Positions 10,528 through 20,495 of a DNA stretch of 64,000 nucleotides are shown here, in pieces. The notes under the pieces are model-generated. The model saw nothing but the letters and a program-made list of their open reading frames with translations, had not been told where the DNA came from and did not search any database. The position numbers and the translations under genes were made by a program. Numbering within the stretch: position 1 is the first letter of the stretch; the number at the start of each line of letters is the position of its first letter. Origin of the DNA: Plasmodiophora brassicae (taxonomy: Eukaryota; Endomyxa; Phytomyxea; Plasmodiophorida; Plasmodiophoridae). The stretch spans positions 1,364,001 to 1,428,000 of the forward strand of contig JASFAU010000005.1 in assembly GCA_039704465.1 (NCBI GenBank), read 5' to 3'.

Positions 10528-12053
10528 ATGGCTGGCAGACCGTCGCCTCTGTCGGTCTGCCTGCTGGCGGGATTAGCACTCAAAACTGCCCTGGTCAACA
10601 GTTCGCTGACATTCTCGGCACCGCCCGGCAACCCTGTTGACGGGTTGACCCTCTACACAACAGCATTAACCGCTTTCCTAGGGCCTCAGCCCGAAGACGC
10701 AGCCAGCGCGAGGAGAGGACCCGTGGTATTGTTCAGCGGCGACGTTTGCAAACCAGTCACAACGCGGGTCCCCGGTAGCGTCATCATCGTCACGGATGAA
10801 GCGACGGCGGTCGCTGCATGCCCTTTCGAGACTCGATACCTTACCCTGTATGAAACCGGTGCGGTCGCAGTCATTTGTGAGTGCGCGTTCAGGTGCCCGG
10901 CGCACACCAGTGCGGGCTGATGTATACGACGATCTCAGGGCCCCTGATCGACAGCCTCCCATGTGTGTATCTCTACAGCAACGACGGGGCCAAAGGTGCC
11001 CGCACTCGCCACCTCCCAATGCTGTTCCTGCAGATCGGCCCCAGCAGCGACCTGTACAGCACCCTGGCCACGCACGCGCCTGGACATAACGTCACCGCTT
11101 TCCCCGATGCCAACGTCTGGGAGGCCACGTTCGGATCATGGTACTACCAGCTGTTCATCCGCATCCTGCCTGGCGCGATCTTGATTGGCTCGGGTTGCGC
11201 TGCCGTATCGTTCTTCGCTGCCCACATGCGCATCATCAACGAGAAGTATGAGAACGCCGTCCCGGCGGAACGTCGTTCCCGTTTGCGGTGGCTCGCGTTC
11301 GTCCGACGATCCGCTGGCCTGCCGCACGCCGTCCTGGCCATCGAAATGGTCACGGCGACGTCGTGTGGTATCGTCCTGGCCGTCGGTGGCTTCCAAAGCA
11401 CGCCGGATCTGCCGTTCCCTGTCGTCGCGTACTTCATGACCCTGTTCGGCGGGTGGAGCTTCACGTCGTCGCTCCTGGCGGCATCCACCTGGATTCGGCA
11501 CATCATGGAGCATTCAGAGTCGCAGTCGTGGCTGACGCGCGTCTTACGAGGTGACTACAAGGTCGTTTCCGTCCTGCTCATCGTCGTCCCCGTTGCGTCG
11601 GACACGGCCGCCAGTGCCGTCTGGTCCACATACCGCTACTCGGCTGCACTGTCGGCCACCACATCGGGTATCTTGTTCCTGCTTCAGCTGACGGTCGGCG
11701 TGCACGTCCTGGTGATCGTCCTGCGATACTGCTATTTGGTCAGCGACGTGCAGTCACAACTAGTGGTACCTGGCCGCGAGCCGCGCATGGACGCCTTCCT
11801 CAAACGTCTGACCCGCTGCGCCCTGGGCATGTCCCTGTCCATGGTCCTGATCTGCGTCGGGACCGCGCTGGCCTCATCGGTATCGTTCCTGAACATCCCG
11901 ACGGGATGGACGACCTGTTTCGCGTTGGCTTACAACGGGCGGGCATTGGACACGGCGTTCCGGGTCGCCATGTTCCGGCCACGAGGGTCTCGCTTCACCG
12001 CGCCGGCGAACCAGCCGCAGACGGTGAAGAATCCCACCGGTCCGGCGAACTGA
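10528..12053 (+). CDS. PA-domain seven-transmembrane protein, paralogue B
   Basis: Exons 10528-10876 and 10939-12053 (62-nt intron, textbook donor GTGAGT, phase 1) give 487 residues. The start at 10528 gives a clean signal peptide (MAGRPSPLSVCLLAGLALK). PA-domain landmarks are GPVVLFSGDVCKP, ACPFETRYLTLYETGAVAVI and TRHLPMLFLQIGPSSDLYS. Seven hydrophobic helices span about residues 190-460. Like A, it has a conserved Trp codon split by the intron (T plus GG). The gene is about as diverged from A as from C and D by eye, so it is an older duplicate. The clear GTGAGT donor here confirms the splice position for all four paralogues. Confidence 0.82.
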
Positions 12054-12180
12054 CGCGGCTGCAGAAACGGGCGTCATCAACGCCTGGATTCGAGTCGACC
12101 TCCGCCTTGCCGGGCGCAAACGCATGAACGGTCAAGTTTAGCCAGGAAGAATCCCGTGCCGACCGTCGATATGAACGGTC

Positions 12181-13488
12181 ATGGGCGGCCAGTCTGCCAT
12201 GCTGCGCCTGCTGATCACCGGTGGGGATAACATGTTCGGGCGTGCAATCCAGCTGAGCTGCTGGGCGCAATCGCCGGGCGACGACGACGTCCGCGATTCG
12301 CAACGGGCCGTCGACTACCTTCGCGCGTGCCTCGCGTGCGAAAGTGCAGACGACGCGCCTCTGCCGCTGTCGAGAATTCGCGAGATGAACCGCACCGGGG
12401 CGTACCTGTGGGGCGACTACCTGGGACTGGCGCTTCGTCCGCCGCCCGACCTGCGCCTGTTCAACCTGGAGACCGCCGTCTGCACCACGCTCGACAACGA
12501 CGACGTCCCGTACTTCAAGGGCATCAACTACCATCTCCACAGCGACAACCTGCGCGACGTCCTGTCGTCGTACGCCAGCGAGACGCACGGCGACGCGGAA
12601 CCGTCGCCCTACGTGATCTCGTTCGCCAACAACCACGCGATGGATTTCGGGCGGAAGGCCTTCGACGACGAAACAATGCCGATGATGCGGAAGCATTCCT
12701 ATAACGTTGTCGGCGCCGGGGAGACGATTCGCGAAGCGGCAAGGCCCGTGGAATTCGTCCTGGGTGGGGAGTGCCACGTCCAGGTATTCGCCATGGGGGC
12801 GGCCTGCTCAGGGACGAGTTACGAGTGGGCAGCGCGCCCAGATCGCAGCGGCGTCTTCTGGGTCCCTGGTCTGGCGTCGGGGGCGTCGGTGGACCGCGCC
12901 TTCGACGCGATTCATGCCGCGTTGGGTCAGCACCCGAAGCGCGGTGAGCGCTCCGTTCGCATCGTGTCCATCCACTGGGGCCCGAACTGGGCCTATCGAT
13001 ACGGGCCCGACGACGGCCAGGCGTACCGTCGTCAGCTGGCGCACCGCCTGATCGATGGCGCGGGCGTGGATATCATCTATGGGCACTCGTCGCACCACGT
13101 TCGCGGCCTGGAGCGGTACAGGGGCAAGCTGATTGTGTACGGGGCCGGCGACCTCGTCAATGATTACTTTTGTTTCGAGAACCTGGGCGACGAGCCGTAC
13201 AATAAGCTGGGCGCTCTCTACGTCGTCGATGTGGATCCCGGTTCAGGCGATCTGCGACGCGTGCAACTGATCCCTATGTTCATGGATCGCCTGCGTCTGC
13301 GGCGCCTGCAACGCGGCAGCAGGATCTGGGACGCCCGGCGGCATCGCCTGAGGCCACCGGACCCGAACGCCGTCGACGAGTTTCGCGAATTCGTCAACCG
13401 CCTGTCGTTCCTGGATTCGTCGCCAGGGAATGCACTCATGTTTCGCGCCGCCGACGACGCTCATGGCCCCACCTTAGTCTATCCTTGA
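12181..13488 (+). CDS. CapA-family (PgsA-like) metallophosphoesterase-fold protein
   Basis: This is an intronless ORF of 435 residues. Motifs of the bacterial capsule-associated CapA/PgsA family (calcineurin-like fold) are visible in order: LLITGGDNMFGR near the N-terminus, FNLETAVC, SFANNHAMDFG, SIHWGPNWAY, YGHSSHHVRGLE and YGAGDLVNDY. The Asp, Asn-His and His residues in these blocks are the expected metal ligands. There is no signal peptide, so it is probably cytosolic or exported unconventionally. CapA homologues in bacteria serve poly-gamma-glutamate or capsule synthesis, and homologues are sporadic in fungi and other eukaryotes. The lack of introns and the bacterial family suggest lateral transfer, but base composition looks like the neighbours. 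Its substrate here is unknown. Confidence 0.85.
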   Translation: MGGQSAMLRLLITGGDNMFGRAIQLSCWAQSPGDDDVRDSQRAVDYLRACLACESADDAPLPLSRIREMNRTGAYLWGDYLGLALRPPPDLRLFNLETAVCTTLDNDDVPYFKGINYHLHSDNLRDVLSSYASETHGDAEPSPYVISFANNHAMDFGRKAFDDETMPMMRKHSYNVVGAGETIREAARPVEFVLGGECHVQVFAMGAACSGTSYEWAARPDRSGVFWVPGLASGASVDRAFDAIHAALGQHPKRGERSVRIVSIHWGPNWAYRYGPDDGQAYRRQLAHRLIDGAGVDIIYGHSSHHVRGLERYRGKLIVYGAGDLVNDYFCFENLGDEPYNKLGALYVVDVDPGSGDLRRVQLIPMFMDRLRLRRLQRGSRIWDARRHRLRPPDPNAVDEFREFVNRLSFLDSSPGNALMFRAADDAHGPTLVYP

Positions 13489-13898
13489 ATTGGCACCTGC
13501 CGCTGGCCCATCCCCTGTGTTTGCATAGTGATCCGCATCGTAAACGTAACGAGTCATACGATCATCTGGGTTGCACATCCGGCCATTGCTGGACGGGCGG
13601 ATGGCGGTGTGCAATCAGCGGGTGGTGCTCCAGTTAGGACTCGACCGTCCCCAACGCAGCTGGTTTAGTATTCCTAGCGGAACAGCCCTATGTCGTCATG
13701 GACCCTGTCGTCGTGGAATCGGTTGCCGACAGCAACGTGTTTGCGCCACCGAACTCGACGATACCTGTTTGCGTGAACGTGAATTGCCGACCCGTTAGGC
13801 AATTGCTAAGTGACATTGACCGTACCTGTGCGGCGTCTCGCGGCCTGTTGTTAGCCAGTCTAAACGACCAGTTTGTACCTGTTCGCACACGGCAAGAA
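13489..13898. other. Spacer whose right part is duplicated upstream of paralogue D
   Basis: From about 13618 the sequence matches 18648 onwards, so it belongs to the segmental duplication that contains PA-7TM genes C and D. An open frame continuous with gene C reaches back to 13698 (and back to 18526 in D); it is conserved as DNA but looks unlike a signal peptide, so I treat it as 5' leader rather than coding. Confidence 0.45.
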
Positions 13899-15460
13899 AT
13901 GCTTCCCAGCGATTCGTTGCCGATACTGATAGCCTTGCTCGCGGTCCTGGCGGCCGACAGGGCAACCGTGGACAGTTCGGTGGTGTTCCCATCGGCGATG
14001 CCCGGCAGCCCCCTTGCCGGGCTGGCACTGTACGCGGCGACGTTGACGTCCTTTGTGGGGCCCCAACCGGATGACGTGTCCAACGGCACCAGGAGCGGGC
14101 CAGTTGTCCTGTACAGCGGTGATATGTGCCACCCAGTCGGGTTGCACGCACCCGGCAGCATCATACTCGTCAGGCCGGGAAGCGTGGACTCCTGGTGCTC
14201 CTTTGAGACCCAGTACCTGGCATTCTACGGCACAGGCGCCAGCGCTGTCATTTGTCGGTGACCACAATAGGCGTTTCGCGCTCTGGATCCCTGTCTAACG
14301 CGACCTGCATCAGGGCCGACGGTTGACGAGGTGCCGTCCAACCGCATGTACGAAAACGATGGGTCCCGAGGGTCGCGTACCCGGCACCTTCCCATGCTGT
14401 ATCTACAGATCGGCCCCAGCAGCGATATGCTGGACGTCCTCGTTGCACACGCGCCCGGCCAGTACGCGACCGTCTATCCCGACGTCAACGTCTGGCAGGC
14501 CACTTACGCGTCGTGGTACTACCAGTTCTTCGTCCGCATATTGCCCAGCACTGTATTGATCGGTTCCGGCTGCCTGGCATCCGTGTTCCTTGTTCTCCAC
14601 ATGCGCCTCATCAATGCCCGGTACAAGCAGGACGTACCGATGGCACGGCAGTCGCTGGTGAATCGAATCTCTTACGTTCGGCGTGCACTTGGTATGGTGC
14701 ACGCCGTCCTGGCAATCGATGCGGTGACGGACACGATCTCTGGTATTGTCCTGGCCGCGGGCGGCTTCTTCAGCACACCGAACCTGCCCCACTCCGTCGT
14801 TGTGTTCTTCCTGACCCTGCTTGGCGGGTGGAGCTTTGCATCGACCCTCTTGTCGGCGTCGGTCTGGATTCGGCAGCTGACGAAGATCATCAGTTCGGAT
14901 TCGGTACTGACCCGTGTCATGCGAGGGGATCACCCGCTGGCGTTCGCGTTGATGCTCACGATACCGGCTGCCGTGGACACATCGATCAGCGCACTCTGGT
15001 TTACAAATTACTACTCCGGTGCGTCTGCTGGCATCGCCGGCGGAATCCTGTTCCTGTTTCAGTGCACGGTGGGCCTGCATGTCCTGGCCTCGGTCCTGCG
15101 CTACTTCATGTTCATCAACGATGTGCACGGGCGGACCGGCGGTGTGGAAAGGCGCCGCCCTGGCATGGACGCGTTGCTGGCCCGGCTGAGCCGCTACGCC
15201 CTGGGTATATCACTGTCCATGATCATGGTCTGCAGCGGGACAGCCCTGTCGGCTGTTTCAGTCCGGTTCGTGAACAGCCCGTTAGGGTGGACGTTGTGTT
15301 TCTCATTGGGGTACAATGGCCGAGCGTTGCATTCCGCCTTCCGAGTCGCCATGTTCATGCCCAAACGACGCACCGGGGCACCGCCCACCAGTGTCGAGCG
15401 CGTCACCGTTATACCAAAGGCGTCCTCCAAGAGGCCGCTCTAAATCCAGGAAACCCGGAT
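13618..15460 (+). repeat. Segmental duplication, copy 1 (contains PA-7TM gene C)
   Basis: About 1.8 kb here is a close copy of 18648-20495, covering roughly 280 nt of upstream DNA, the signal/PA exon, the intron and the 7TM exon. Identity is high by eye throughout, including the unusual GTCGGTGACCAC donor region. The copies are direct repeats separated by about 3.2 kb that contains unrelated genes. Confidence 0.8.
13899..15443 (+). CDS. PA-domain seven-transmembrane protein, paralogue C
   Basis: Exons 13899-14253 and 14314-15443 with a 60-nt phase-1 intron give 494 residues. The start at 13899 yields the signal peptide MLPSDSLPILIALLAVLAAD; an upstream in-frame start at 13698 would add 67 non-signal residues and is disfavoured. 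PA landmarks are GPVVLYSGDMCHP, CSFETQYLAFYGTGASAVI and TRHLPMLYLQIGPSSD. Seven helices follow, beginning with SWYYQFFVRILPSTVLIG. The donor is GTCGGT, not GTGAGT as in B, but the phase and flanking codons match and the alternative GT at 14259 breaks the frame. Function is unknown; see paralogue A. Confidence 0.8.
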
Positions 15461-15692
15461 TCCCATCGCCGAAAAGCAAACAACCATACACGTACATGGT
15501 TTCGTTCGCGTCCCGCGATTGTGTTGACAGAATTATCTACCTCGTCATAGCGATACAACCGCGTACGGTGCCCGCGAACACGATTCACCAACCTGATACA
15601 GTTGCTCTCGTGAATCAGGCGACGTCCTCAAGGAGGGGGACGGTTTCGTATGTCCTGCCTGGTGACGTTTTAAACCCGACCTTGCCCTAGAC
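15444..15692. other. Spacer downstream of PA-7TM gene C
   Basis: A short AT-richer spacer with no supported ORF. Confidence 0.3.
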
Positions 15693-15960
15693 ATGATCGA
15701 GGAGGGCCTGGAGATCGTCGATTCGTGTTACGCGCAGGCGGTTTGCAAGTACAAGCTGGGGTTGCTGTCCGAATCCGCCGAATACGTCGCCCGCGTCCTG
15801 AAGCTCGACCCGCATAACGAGAAGGCGTCGGCGCTGCGGGAGTGCTCGAGGACGCCGCCTCGAAACAGGGCAAGCTGACCGCCCTGCTCCTCATCTTCAG
15901 TCGTTCCTCGGCGCCGTCGCCTTCCACGCCAACGTCGTCAAACCGTGGCTCGCTGGACGT
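15693..15960 (+). pseudogene. Fis1-like TPR fragment (frameshifted)
   Basis: A frame beginning after an AG at about 15700 reads like the C-terminal TPR of mitochondrial fission protein Fis1: DSCYAQAVCKYKLGLLSESA, then VLKLDPHNEKASALRE. The frame then breaks. One base seems to be missing near 15842, because the next frame continues as LEDAASKQGKLTALLLIF, which matches the end of the Fis1 TPR and the beginning of its membrane anchor. No N-terminal Fis1 half is visible upstream within 300 nt. It is therefore called a broken fragment. It could alternatively be a real gene with an unusual splice at the break, but no GT-AG pair of the usual size fits. Confidence 0.55.
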
Positions 15961-16448
15961 CGTTAAACCTGTGTAAATGTACCGCCCTCCCTTCGTCAAT
16001 GTGCACAGGCGCGTTTCGTGAATTATGATACGGAGCGTAGAGGCGAGAAGAAGACGTCGGCGGCACCGATCAGGCGCAGGAGGTACGTACGGATGTGTCG
16101 TTCCCGAGTTCAACTCACTTGCCCCATCCAAGCAGCGCCCGCCGGACACCGCCTCTCCGGCGCCGCCCAATTTCTCCTCAACATCCACGAGACGTCGTAC
16201 GGCTGGTAATACTATTTGTGCCCGCCACCGGAACGCACATGACAACCTTCACGGGACCGGGGATCAACCGTCAGCATGATCGGAACGGGTCGAGCCAGCT
16301 GGACAGTTGAAAGAACATGCGCGGAAAAGGGGGGGCTGGGATCTGCCCATTGGTGGGCCGAGCACCAACGGCATTCGGCTGCCTAATTGCTGGGCACACA
16401 CACGGCGCGTCGCGAGACTGGTAATCATCAGCGATCGAACGGCTCTAC
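15961..16448. other. Spacer upstream of the secreted GTPase-like gene
   Basis: About 490 nt without a supported gene. The frames on either strand are short and lack motifs. Confidence 0.3.
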
Positions 16449-18146
16449 ATGCGGTCAAGCGCTGCAGCGATCTGCTGTGTCGCCGCAATGCTGGCGAGCG
16501 TGGCGTCTGCTGTCCCTGTGGTGGACAGTGCTGCCAAAGTGAAGAACAGGCTGGACGACCTGGAGAAGTCGAATCGTTCTCTCCGAGGTGATCTCGGCGT
16601 CCACGGCGAAACCGGGAACAACAGCCACTACTACGAACCCGAACGCGCGTCCCCGCTGGTGTATCATGCGACATCGGCGACTCGTCAGGCGTTTTCGATC
16701 TTGGCTGTGGGCCCGCTCAACACCGCCAAGCCGAGTCTCGTACGGAAACTGCTGGGCGCAGTGAAATGTGATCCACCGACGTCGCTCGGATTAGCCTCGC
16801 TTCGGGATCAGACGCCGCTGACTGATTCCGTCGTCCGGTGTACCACCTGTTTCGTAAGCGGCGACCCCCTGGTCAACATCTGCGGATTGGCGCCCGGGCT
16901 CTTCGACACTGAGTTCGAGAATGAGTTCTGGAAGCACTTCATGGCCGCCGTCAATCTCGTCGTAGAGCACGCCGGCCCGATCATCAAGGTCGTCTACGTC
17001 GACACGTTCGGCGGCAACGTCGACCGGTTCGGCCGCAACGACGGCACTGATGACGACGTGAAGCGAGGCATCTACCGCGCACGCTCCATCAACATGCTGT
17101 TGACTGACGCTGGGTACGACGACTTACTCGAAGTTGTCGTTGACTACCCCGATTCCTTCGGGCGTTCTCAAGCTGGGGACCGTCTGTTCAAGACCCTGCG
17201 TTTTAACAGCGACGTATCTGTTCATGCTGCCAGCCCCATTACCAACTTGGCGGGTCGCCTTGCGCTCATCGGGGACTGGGGGTACGACTGGTTGCTCGCC
17301 AAGGCCCTGTTCAAGTGTAGAGCTTGTACCTTTGGGTTTGGATCCACGAGATGTATTCTGACGGGCATCAAGCTGAGCAGTGCTGTCGTCGACGCGTGCC
17401 GGGCACAGCTGGGCACATTACGAGGCACCCGCGTAGATCATCAAATGCAACTGACGGCACCGTCGACCAGCACGGGCGACGCCCTGCGAAGCCAACCCGA
17501 TCATCTGACAAGACAGACCAACGTGGTTGCCCGCGCTGGTAATGGAGCGGACCAGCTGAGGACGATTCCTTTCATGGCGAGCAGTGGCAACTGTCCGGAT
17601 GGTAGACTCGATGACGACGTGCAGGACGAGACCACCCATGCAGGTGACGGGTGGGGAACGACGTCCACGAACGTCGATATTGGTGCAGGGGCGACCGCGA
17701 CAAACGGTGGCAGTATCCAACGCGCGACAATGGATTCGCCTGCGCGACATGCCTCTGTGCTGGGCAATGTACTTGGAGACGTGTTTGACGCGAACAGCGA
17801 TCCTGACTCCTCGCGTGTTGCGCCGCTGTCGACTGGGCTCGTGGTTGACGCGAACAGCGATCCTGACTCCTGGCCTGTCGTGCTGCTCCCGAATGCGTTC
17901 GGCGTTGCTGGGAAACCTTCTACGGCCGCCGGAATCGTTATCTTGGCGCTGGCAGTGGCCGGTAGCGTCCCGTTCATGCTGAAGAGATTGACGCAGAAGC
18001 GCGTACCTGTCCCTGCGCCAGCATCGAATACCATTCGCAAGATCGGCATGGCGGCCGGCATTGCTGCCGTGGCAGGGGGTCTGATCAGGATCGGCGCCAA
18101 CGCTGTCAAAGGGAAACATCTGATGGTATGTGTGAAGAGTGCCTAA
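16449..18146 (+). CDS. Secreted/membrane protein with a degenerate AIG1-like GTPase region
   Basis: An intronless ORF of 565 residues begins with a strong signal peptide (MRSSAAAICCVAAMLASVAS). Around residues 75-90 the sequence ILAVGPLNTAKPSLVRKLLG resembles a P-loop in which the second Gly of GxxxxGK[ST] is Ala and the residue after Lys is Pro. NICGLAPGLFDTEFENEFWK resembles the AIG1/GIMAP switch (DTPGLFDTE). These point to a GTPase fold that has probably lost nucleotide hydrolysis. A Ser/Thr/Asp-rich region follows, holding two copies of VDANSDPDS (near 17790 and 17850), then two hydrophobic helices (IVILALAVAGSVPFML and GMAAGIAAVAGGLI). A decayed paralogue lies at 26163-27175 on the other strand. 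No function is assigned. Confidence 0.6.
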   Translation: MRSSAAAICCVAAMLASVASAVPVVDSAAKVKNRLDDLEKSNRSLRGDLGVHGETGNNSHYYEPERASPLVYHATSATRQAFSILAVGPLNTAKPSLVRKLLGAVKCDPPTSLGLASLRDQTPLTDSVVRCTTCFVSGDPLVNICGLAPGLFDTEFENEFWKHFMAAVNLVVEHAGPIIKVVYVDTFGGNVDRFGRNDGTDDDVKRGIYRARSINMLLTDAGYDDLLEVVVDYPDSFGRSQAGDRLFKTLRFNSDVSVHAASPITNLAGRLALIGDWGYDWLLAKALFKCRACTFGFGSTRCILTGIKLSSAVVDACRAQLGTLRGTRVDHQMQLTAPSTSTGDALRSQPDHLTRQTNVVARAGNGADQLRTIPFMASSGNCPDGRLDDDVQDETTHAGDGWGTTSTNVDIGAGATATNGGSIQRATMDSPARHASVLGNVLGDVFDANSDPDSSRVAPLSTGLVVDANSDPDSWPVVLLPNAFGVAGKPSTAAGIVILALAVAGSVPFMLKRLTQKRVPVPAPASNTIRKIGMAAGIAAVAGGLIRIGANAVKGKHLMVCVKSA

Positions 18147-18518
18147 TTGGCCAGGCAGTCGACGCTCAATTGACTTGTGTCCTGCAGAGAAGGGGACTGC
18201 AGAAATCAAATGGGATTGTTCCCGACGAGGACGCCTGGGAACCATCTGCCGCGCTCCAAGTCATGCCCTCGGTAGCCTTGACCGCTGCCTGCGTGCTGGC
18301 CGCCATGGCATAACCGTACGTGGCAACCAGTGATCGAATTCGAAATGCCTAGGTTCGTTACCAAGTTTCAGTAAACGGTGCAGTCTGTGTGTTGTAATCG
18401 TACCTAAACAGGGCACTGTGGCTGCCGTCATCGCCTGCATACTCGCCTCACACCATCGGCAACAGGCACAGTGAACAACAATACCGTGTTCCAGGGATCA
18501 CCACGCCAGAGCAGCGCC
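18147..18518. other. Spacer upstream of the GT61 remnant
   Basis: About 370 nt, lower GC than the genes, with no ORF or repeat recognised. Confidence 0.3.
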
Positions 18519-18645
18519 ACGATGATTGTATTTGGACGCGGGCGGCTTGCAGCGCCTCGGACGAGTCGGATCGTATCGATTTCGTAATTATCGGGACAGG
18601 AAGCGCCTTCAGCGCGGTATCCGGCAGTGCACGCCAGGCGCCTCG
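18519..18645 (-). pseudogene. Remnant of a GT61 glycosyltransferase 3' end
   Basis: This stretch matches 20671-20812, the C-terminal coding end of the GT61 gene downstream, in the same orientation: both begin T(G)ATTGTATTTGGACGCGGG and continue through GGACGAG...CGT.TCGAT..CGTAAT with small gaps. The copy has deletions that break the frame. It lies immediately upstream of the duplicated block carrying PA-7TM gene D, whereas the intact GT61 gene lies immediately downstream of D, so it marks a past tandem duplication or unequal exchange. Confidence 0.65.
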
Positions 18646-18647
18646 AA

Positions 18648-20495
18648 GCGGGTGGTGCTCCAGTTAGGACTCCATCGCCCCAACCGCAGCTGGTTCAGTA
18701 TTCCTAAACAGCCCGATGCCGTCATGAACCCTCTCGTCGTGATGGAATCGGTTGCCGATAGGAACGTGTTTGCGCCACCGAACTCGGCGATACCTGTTTG
18801 CGTGAGCTTGAATTGCCGACCCGTTAGGCAATTACTAATGGACCGTGATCGTACCTGTGCGGCGTCTCGCGGCCTGTTGTTAGCCAGTCTAAACGACCAA
18901 TTTGTACCTGTTGGCACACGGCAAGAAATGCTGTCCAGCGACTCGTTGCCGATACTGCTAGCATTGCTCGTGGTCCTGGCGGTCGACAGAGCAACCGTGG
19001 ACAGTTCGGTGGTGTTCCCATCGGCGGTACCCGGCAGCCCCCTTGCCGGGCTGGCGTTGTATGCGGCGACGTTGACGTCCTTTGTGGGGCCCCAACCGGG
19101 TGACGTGTCCAACGGCACCAGGAGCGGGCCAGTTGTCCTGTACAGCGGTGACATGTGCCGCCCAGTTGGGTTGCACGCTCCCGGCAGCATCATACTCGTC
19201 AGGCCGGGAAGCGCATTGGACTCCTGGTGCTCCTTTGAGACCCAGTACCTGGCATTCTACGGCACAGGCGCCAGCGCTGTCATTTGTCGGTGACCACCAT
19301 AATCGTGTCGCGCTCTGGATCCCTGTCTAACGCGACCTGCATCAGGGCCGATGGTTGACGAGGTGCCGTCCAACCGTATGTACGAAAACGATGGGTCCCG
19401 AGGGTCGCGTACCCGGCACCTTCCCATGCTGTATCTACAGATCGGACCCAGCAGCGATACGCTGGACGTCCTCGTTGCACACGCGCCCGGCCAGTACGCG
19501 ACCGTCTATCCCGACGTCAACATCTGGCAGGCCACATACGCGTCGTGGTACTACCAGTTCTTCGTCCGTATATTGCCCAGCACTGTATTGATCGGTTCCG
19601 GCTGCCTGGCGTCCGTGTTCCTTGTTCTCCACATGCGCCTCATCAATGCCCGGTACAAGCAGGACGTACCCATGGCACGACAGTCGCTGTCGAGGCGAAT
19701 CGCTTACATTCGACATGCACTTGGTATGGTGCACGCCGTCCTGGCAATCGATGCGGTGACAGACCCGATTTCTGGCATTGTCCTGGCCGTTGGTGGGTTC
19801 TTCAGCACACCGAACCTGCCCCACTCCGTCGTTGTGTCGTTCCTGACCCTGCTTGGCGGGTGGAGCTTTGCATCGGCCCTCTTGTCGGCGTCGGTCTGGA
19901 TTCGGCAGCTGACGAAGATCATCAGTTCGGATTCGATACTGACCCGGGTCATGCGAGGGGATCACCCGCTGGCGTTCGCGTTGATGCTCACGATACCGGT
20001 TGCCGTGGACACATCGATCAGCGCGTTCTGGTATACGTACTACTACTCCGATGTGACCACTGGCCTCGCCGGGGCGGTTCTGTTCGTGTTTGAGATCACA
20101 GTGGGCCTGCATGTCCTGTCGTCGGTCCTGCGTTATTTCTGGTTCATCAACGATGTGCACGGGCGGACCGCCGGCGTGGAACGGCGCCGTCCTGGCATGG
20201 ACGCGTTGCTGGCCCGACTGAGTCGCTACGCCCTGGGTATATCACTGTCGTTGATCATGGTCTGCAGCGGGACAGCCCTGTCGGCTGTTTCAGTCCGGTT
20301 CGTGAACAGCCCGTTAGGATGGACGTTGTGTTTCTCGTTGGGGTACACTGGTCGGGCGTTGCATTCCGCCTTCCAGGTCGCCATGTTCAGGCCCAAACGG
20401 TTCACCGGGCCAATGCCGGCCAGTATCGAGCGCGTCACTGTTGTACCAGATGTGCCCGCCAGGAGGCAATTGTTCTGAGAACAACTACTTGGGGC
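18648..20495 (+). repeat. Segmental duplication, copy 2 (contains PA-7TM gene D)
   Basis: Close copy of 13618-15460; see that entry. Similarity fades downstream of the stop codons. Confidence 0.8.
18928..20478 (+). CDS. PA-domain seven-transmembrane protein, paralogue D
   Basis: Exons 18928-19285 and 19346-20478 with a 60-nt phase-1 intron (donor GTCGGT as in C) give 496 residues. The signal peptide is MLSSDSLPILLALLVVLAVD. PA landmarks and the seven helices match C almost residue for residue; visible differences cluster in the fifth helix region (DVTTGLAGAVLFVFEITVGL here against GASAGIAGGILFLFQCTVGL in C) and at the C-terminus. C and D are thus a recent pair in which one membrane segment has diverged faster than the rest. 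Confidence 0.8.

Noticed and set aside
12181..13488. Bacterial contamination of the assembly
   Set aside because: The CapA gene lies between intron-containing eukaryotic paralogues with the same base composition on both sides.
13698..13898. Coding N-terminal extension of PA-7TM gene C
   Set aside because: Conserved with D only because both lie in the same recent duplication; it would bury the signal peptide and has no counterpart in A or B.
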